From assembly GCA_019417045.1 (NCBI GenBank), contig DXWE01000015.1, forward strand, positions 4,655 to 12,635: a stretch of 7,981 bases of DNA, written 5' to 3'. Shown in pieces: positions 4,744-7,981 of the stretch (its first letter is position 1; each line of letters opens with the position of its first letter). Source of the DNA: Oscillospiraceae bacterium. Lineage in GTDB: Bacteria; Bacillota; Clostridia; Oscillospirales; Acutalibacteraceae. The notes beneath the pieces are model-generated. The model did not search any database. It saw only the letters and a program-made list of their open reading frames with translations, and was not told the DNA's origin. Position numbers and translations under genes: made by a program.

Positions 4744-6246
4744 ATGAAGGCCAGTATGCAGTTCCATCCGCATTTCCAGGTGGGCAAAATTGATGACCGT
4801 CTGTATGGCGCTTTTCTGGAGCACATGGGTCGGGCAGTATATCACGGGATCTACGAGCCTGGTCATCCCGAAGCGGACGAGAGAGGATTCCGTAAGGACG
4901 TGATCCGGATGGTGAAGGATCTGCGGGTGTCTCTAATCCGATATCCCGGGGGAAATTTCGTGTCCAATTATCGCTGGGAAGACGGGGTGGGCCCGGTGGA
5001 GCAGCGCCCCCGAACGACAGATGCCGCCTGGCAGTCGGTAGAGCCCAACCTGGTGGGCACCGACGAGTTCCACCAGTGGGCCGAAGCGGTGGGTTCCCGA
5101 GTGATGATGGCGGTCAATCTGGGAACCCGCGGCCCGGAGGATGCCAAAAACCTGCTGGAATATTGCAATTTCCCGGCGGGCAGCCGTTATGCGGACTGGC
5201 GTATACGCAACGGGCGGCGGGAGCCGTATAACGACCGTGTCTGGTGCCTGGGTAACGAGATGGATGGGGACTGGCAGGTGGGCCAGCGGACGCCGGAGGA
5301 TTATGCCGACATCGCCCGCAAGACGGCTCTGGTGATGAAGCGGATGGATCCCTCGCTGGAGCTGGTGGCCTGCGGCAGCGCCAACTATTATATGCCTACC
5401 TTCGGCAGGTGGGAGGCCGCCGTTTTGGAGGCTGCCTACGATTCCATCGATTATCTGTCCCTGCATCAGTATTACATCAATGAGGAGCAGGACACCGCTT
5501 CTTATCTGGGAGCCACCCAGGATATGAACCGCTTTATCAGGGCAGTGACGGCCACCTGCGATTATGTCAGAGGCCTCAAACGCTCCTCCAAGGAGATCCA
5601 TCTCTCGTTTGATGAGTGGAACGTGTGGTCTGCCACGCATAAATGCGACAATGAAGAGGGCCTGTGGACGGTGGCGCCCCGGCGGGAGGAATACCTGTAT
5701 TCGATGGAGGACGCGCTGGTATTCGGCTGTATGCTGATCACCCTCCTGAAAAACTGCGACCGGGTCAAGATCGCCTGCCTGGCGCAGCTGGTCAATGTGG
5801 CGGGGCCGATCATGACGCTGGACGATGGCCCGGCCTGGGCCCAGACCACCTATTATCCCTTCCTGCACGCCTCCCGGTACGGCCGGGGGACAGCGCTGCA
5901 GCCCAGCGTGCAGTGCGATACCTATGAGACGGCCAAGTACGGTACCGTTCCCTATGTAGAGGCGGTGGCGGTGCTCTCGGATGACAACCGTTCGCTGACC
6001 GTCTTTGCGGTCAACCGTTCGTTGGAAGAGCAGACGGAGCTGGAGTTGGATCTGCGGGACTTTCCGGGCTTTGGGGTGCGGGAGCATCTGGTGCTGGAGA
6101 GCGACGACATCCACGCCTGCAACACCGCGGAGGAGCCGTTTCGTGTGGTGCCCCATACCGGCGGTCGGACCGCGGTGAAGGGGGACAAAGCGACGTCGGT
6201 TTTGAATCCGCTTTCGTGGAACGTGATCCGGCTGGTCAAGGAGTGA
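4744..6246 (+). CDS. abfA: Intracellular alpha-L-arabinofuranosidase, glycoside hydrolase family 51
   Basis: Removes terminal alpha-L-arabinofuranose from arabinan or arabinoxylan fragments with retention of configuration. The product is 500 residues by the chosen start, close to the roughly 500 of Geobacillus AbfA, which it closely resembles from memory along its length. Landmarks: RLYGAFLEHMGRAVYHGIYE near the N-terminus, IRYPGGNFVSNYRWEDGVGP (about 65-84), the acid/base Glu172 in CLGNEMDG, SLHQYY, and the nucleophile Glu291 in HLSFDEWNVW. A TIM barrel carries both glutamates and a C-terminal beta domain ends in LSWNVIRLVKE. There is no signal peptide, so the enzyme acts in the cytoplasm on imported oligosaccharides. 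It is the first gene after the strong promoter at 4575, and a binding-protein gene follows after 15 bases, so they are probably co-transcribed. Starts at 4732 (ATG), 4738 (GTG) or 4693 (TTG) are possible but less likely. All key residues are present and no defect is seen. Confidence 0.96.
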   Translation: MKASMQFHPHFQVGKIDDRLYGAFLEHMGRAVYHGIYEPGHPEADERGFRKDVIRMVKDLRVSLIRYPGGNFVSNYRWEDGVGPVEQRPRTTDAAWQSVEPNLVGTDEFHQWAEAVGSRVMMAVNLGTRGPEDAKNLLEYCNFPAGSRYADWRIRNGRREPYNDRVWCLGNEMDGDWQVGQRTPEDYADIARKTALVMKRMDPSLELVACGSANYYMPTFGRWEAAVLEAAYDSIDYLSLHQYYINEEQDTASYLGATQDMNRFIRAVTATCDYVRGLKRSSKEIHLSFDEWNVWSATHKCDNEEGLWTVAPRREEYLYSMEDALVFGCMLITLLKNCDRVKIACLAQLVNVAGPIMTLDDGPAWAQTTYYPFLHASRYGRGTALQPSVQCDTYETAKYGTVPYVEAVAVLSDDNRSLTVFAVNRSLEEQTELELDLRDFPGFGVREHLVLESDDIHACNTAEEPFRVVPHTGGRTAVKGDKATSVLNPLSWNVIRLVKE

Positions 6247-6252
6247 GGAGGG
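6247..6252 (+). promoter_or_regulatory. Ribosome binding site for the GTG start at 6262
   Basis: GGAGGG directly follows the TGA of the arabinofuranosidase gene and stands 9 bases before the GTG at 6262. This is the best site in the junction, and it fixes the start of the large downstream gene, which has no ATG nearby that would keep its membrane anchor. Confidence 0.75.
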
Positions 6253-6261
6253 TCGGCGGCA

Positions 6262-7981
6262 GTGAATAAGAGGGCGAAAAGCTGGCTGGTCCGCGGCACG
6301 GCCGTTCTCTCCGCCGTGGCGGTCGTCACGGTGGGTATGGTGATCTTCCGATCGGACGACCGGGTGCCGCAGGATTATAACCACGGCGTGACGGTGGAGG
6401 CGCTGGACCTGCGGACCGAAGCCAGCTATCGCGAGGTGGCTGCCGGGTATTCTCTGCCGGCCTATGCGGGTGGGGATATCCCGGTGGAGGTCGCGGCGCT
6501 GTTTCCCGAGGCACAGCCGCTGTTCGGCAGCGAAACGCCGGCGGTACTGATCGACCAGGACGGGCAACAGGTATTTTCCTTTGAGGTGCCGCAGGACGGC
6601 CTGTACTGTATTCAGGTGGAGTATTACGACGACGGGGACAGCGTGGCCCAGACACAGGCGCAGATCCAGCTGGACGACGGATATCCCTTCTATGAGATGC
6701 GCAGCCAGGTGTTTCCCAGCCGGTGGGACTACAGCGGGCAGGAGATCCAGCTGGATCGCTACGGCAACGAGATTGTACCGGAGTCCGTCAAGGTGAAGGC
6801 GTGGTCCAGCCGGTATCTTCAGGATGCCTCCGGCATGACGCAGGAACCCTTCCGGTTTTCCCTGAAAGCGGGCGGTCATACGCTTGTCATCCGATGCGAG
6901 CAGGGGTCGCTCGCCATTCGCCGTCTCATTCTGACGGCGCCTCCCGCAGAACAGGAGGGGTTGCCCACCGGACAGCCGGCGGGCAGTGAGATTCAGATTG
7001 TCGAGGGGGAGGACATCGCCTACAAAAACGATTCCACCGTGCGCCCTGCCGGGGAGTACAACACCCAGCTGACCCCCTATAGCTCCACTAAAATTGTGAT
7101 GAACATGCTGGACGGCAACTCCTTTTGCCAGGGGGGTCAGTCGGTCAGTTATACCTTCCGGGTGGAACAGAGCGGGTATTTTTATCTCGGATTCCGCTAT
7201 TGCCAGAGCGTGGTGGTGGATTTCCCGGTTTTCCGCACGGTCTCTGTGGACGGCGTGGTACCCACCCCGGATTTTCGGGCGGTGGCTTTCCCCTACACCC
7301 GGAAGTATGACACCCTGACGGTGTCGGATCCGTCGGGACAGCCCATAGGGGTCTATCTGGAGGCGGGGGAACACACCCTGACACTGACCGTCACGCTGGA
7401 GCCTATCGCCGCCATTCTGGATGAGATACAGCAGATCAGCGACGAGGTGAACACCCTGTCGCTGCAGGTGACCAAAATTACCGGCAACAATGCCGGCAAA
7501 TACCGGGATTTTGATCTGCTCACCTACATACCCGAGCTGCGGGACATCCTGCTGTCCTGGGCCGACCGGCTGGGGGAGATCTATGACCGTCTCCATGCGT
7601 TTAACCCCGAGGTGCGGGAGGTCGGCGCGTTTTCCTCCCTCCTGGTGAGCCGCAAGCAGCTGATATCCCTGGCGGAATACCCGAACCGGCTTCCCATGCG
7701 CCTGTCCGAGCTGTATCAGGGACAGAGCTCGGTAGCGCAGTATCTGGCCGATGTGATGGAGAGCATGACCAACAGCCCTGCCTCTCTGGATTCGATCTAT
7801 GTTTACCAGAGGCAGGAGGATCTCCCGAAGTCCATGGGATTTTTTGAAAAGCTCTGGGCTGGAATCGTCCGGTTTTTCCACTCCTTTACCGCCGGCGACT
7901 ATGAGGCAGACGGCTCCCGAAAGCAGGAAAACACCCCACAGGAGACAGGAGAGGCCCCGAGCCTTCAGATCTGGGTGACAC
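6262..7981 (+). CDS. Large membrane-anchored sugar-type solute-binding protein with N-terminal beta-sandwich regions (partial)
   Basis: An open frame from GTG at 6262 runs without a stop to the right edge (573 residues visible). Residues 2-11 are basic (NKRAKSWLVR) and 12-29 hydrophobic, forming a signal anchor with no lipobox cysteine. Two beta-rich regions follow, about 55-225 (FSFEVPQDGLYCIQVEYYDD, later GGHTLVIRCEQG) and 262-380 (SVSYTFRVEQSGYFYLGFRY, later YLEAGEHTLTLTV). Both have the pattern of CBM6/CBM35-like folds, in which a strand reading 'tFrVeqsGyY' is followed by a glycine-led closing strand. A helical section (380-510) and an aromatic segment (FFEKLWAGIVRFFHSF, 527-542) lead to SLQIWVT at the cut edge, which matches the first strand of a family 1 extracellular solute-binding domain. 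Proteins of this plan, 900-1000 residues long, are known from Clostridia and Paenibacillus beside sugar permeases. The gene follows the arabinofuranosidase gene by 15 bases, suggesting arabinose-containing oligosaccharides as ligand. Carbohydrate binding is inferred. Confidence 0.85.
   Translation, partial: MNKRAKSWLVRGTAVLSAVAVVTVGMVIFRSDDRVPQDYNHGVTVEALDLRTEASYREVAAGYSLPAYAGGDIPVEVAALFPEAQPLFGSETPAVLIDQDGQQVFSFEVPQDGLYCIQVEYYDDGDSVAQTQAQIQLDDGYPFYEMRSQVFPSRWDYSGQEIQLDRYGNEIVPESVKVKAWSSRYLQDASGMTQEPFRFSLKAGGHTLVIRCEQGSLAIRRLILTAPPAEQEGLPTGQPAGSEIQIVEGEDIAYKNDSTVRPAGEYNTQLTPYSSTKIVMNMLDGNSFCQGGQSVSYTFRVEQSGYFYLGFRYCQSVVVDFPVFRTVSVDGVVPTPDFRAVAFPYTRKYDTLTVSDPSGQPIGVYLEAGEHTLTLTVTLEPIAAILDEIQQISDEVNTLSLQVTKITGNNAGKYRDFDLLTYIPELRDILLSWADRLGEIYDRLHAFNPEVREVGAFSSLLVSRKQLISLAEYPNRLPMRLSELYQGQSSVAQYLADVMESMTNSPASLDSIYVYQRQEDLPKSMGFFEKLWAGIVRFFHSFTAGDYEADGSRKQENTPQETGEAPSLQIWVT

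Noticed and set aside
4933..7881. A 982-codon open frame on the minus strand opposite the arabinofuranosidase and the large binding protein
   Set aside because: Its codons are in exact register with the sense codons, so it stays open merely because TTA, CTA and TCA are avoided on the plus strand. The product is His/Arg/Gly-rich with no recognisable domain, and both sense genes are clear.
1..7981. CRISPR array, tRNA or rRNA gene, insertion sequence or phage genes
   Set aside because: No regularly spaced repeats, cloverleaf-like segments, transposase or integrase motifs were seen on either strand.

Overview
The window looks like chromosomal DNA of an anaerobic, fairly GC-rich Firmicute, most likely a gut-type Clostridia or Oscillospiraceae relative. 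The signs are AGGAGG-type ribosome binding sites, a near-consensus sigma-A promoter, GC-rich codon choice with TTA, CTA and TCA avoided, and a very large membrane-anchored solute-binding protein of a kind known from Clostridia and Paenibacillus. No RNA gene, insertion sequence, phage gene or CRISPR array was seen.

Left half (1-4080, minus strand): four genes of one operon for an oligopeptide-type (Dpp/Opp) ABC importer, read right to left. They are a DppD-type ATPase (3034-4080), a DppF-type ATPase with a charged N-terminal extension (1899-3044), a family 5 lipoprotein solute-binding protein (295-1902), and the first 49 codons of a DppB-type permease (1-147, TTG start, cut by the window edge). 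The first three genes overlap by 11 and 4 bases. The last junction is different: 147 bases hold two strong hairpins (248-278 and 174-226) ahead of the weakly started permease. This looks like a device for keeping binding-protein output above permease output.

Middle (4081-4743): a divergent control region with no convincing gene. It has a minus-strand extended -10 promoter (4219-4247) with a tandem repeat directly upstream of its -35, a plus-strand promoter of near-consensus strength (TTGACA, 17 bases, TATACT at 4575-4603) behind a very AT-rich stretch, and several inverted repeats that could be operators.

Right half (4744-7981, plus strand): an intracellular GH51 alpha-L-arabinofuranosidase (4744-6246), then after 15 bases a large ORF beginning with GTG at 6262 and running off the window. 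Its 573 visible residues form an N-terminal membrane anchor, two beta-sandwich (carbohydrate-binding-like) regions and a helical linker, and they stop just as a family 1 sugar-binding-protein domain appears to begin.

Taken together the right half reads as an arabinose-containing glycan utilisation locus: a cell-surface binding protein feeds a sugar importer whose permeases should lie to the right, and the cytoplasmic enzyme removes arabinofuranose from imported oligosaccharides. The divergent Dpp/Opp-type importer may move peptides or, since some family 5 binding proteins carry oligosaccharides, the same class of glycan. The sequence alone cannot decide. No clearly new system is visible. The most unusual items are the paired intercistronic hairpins, the ATPase-first operon order and the modular binding protein.
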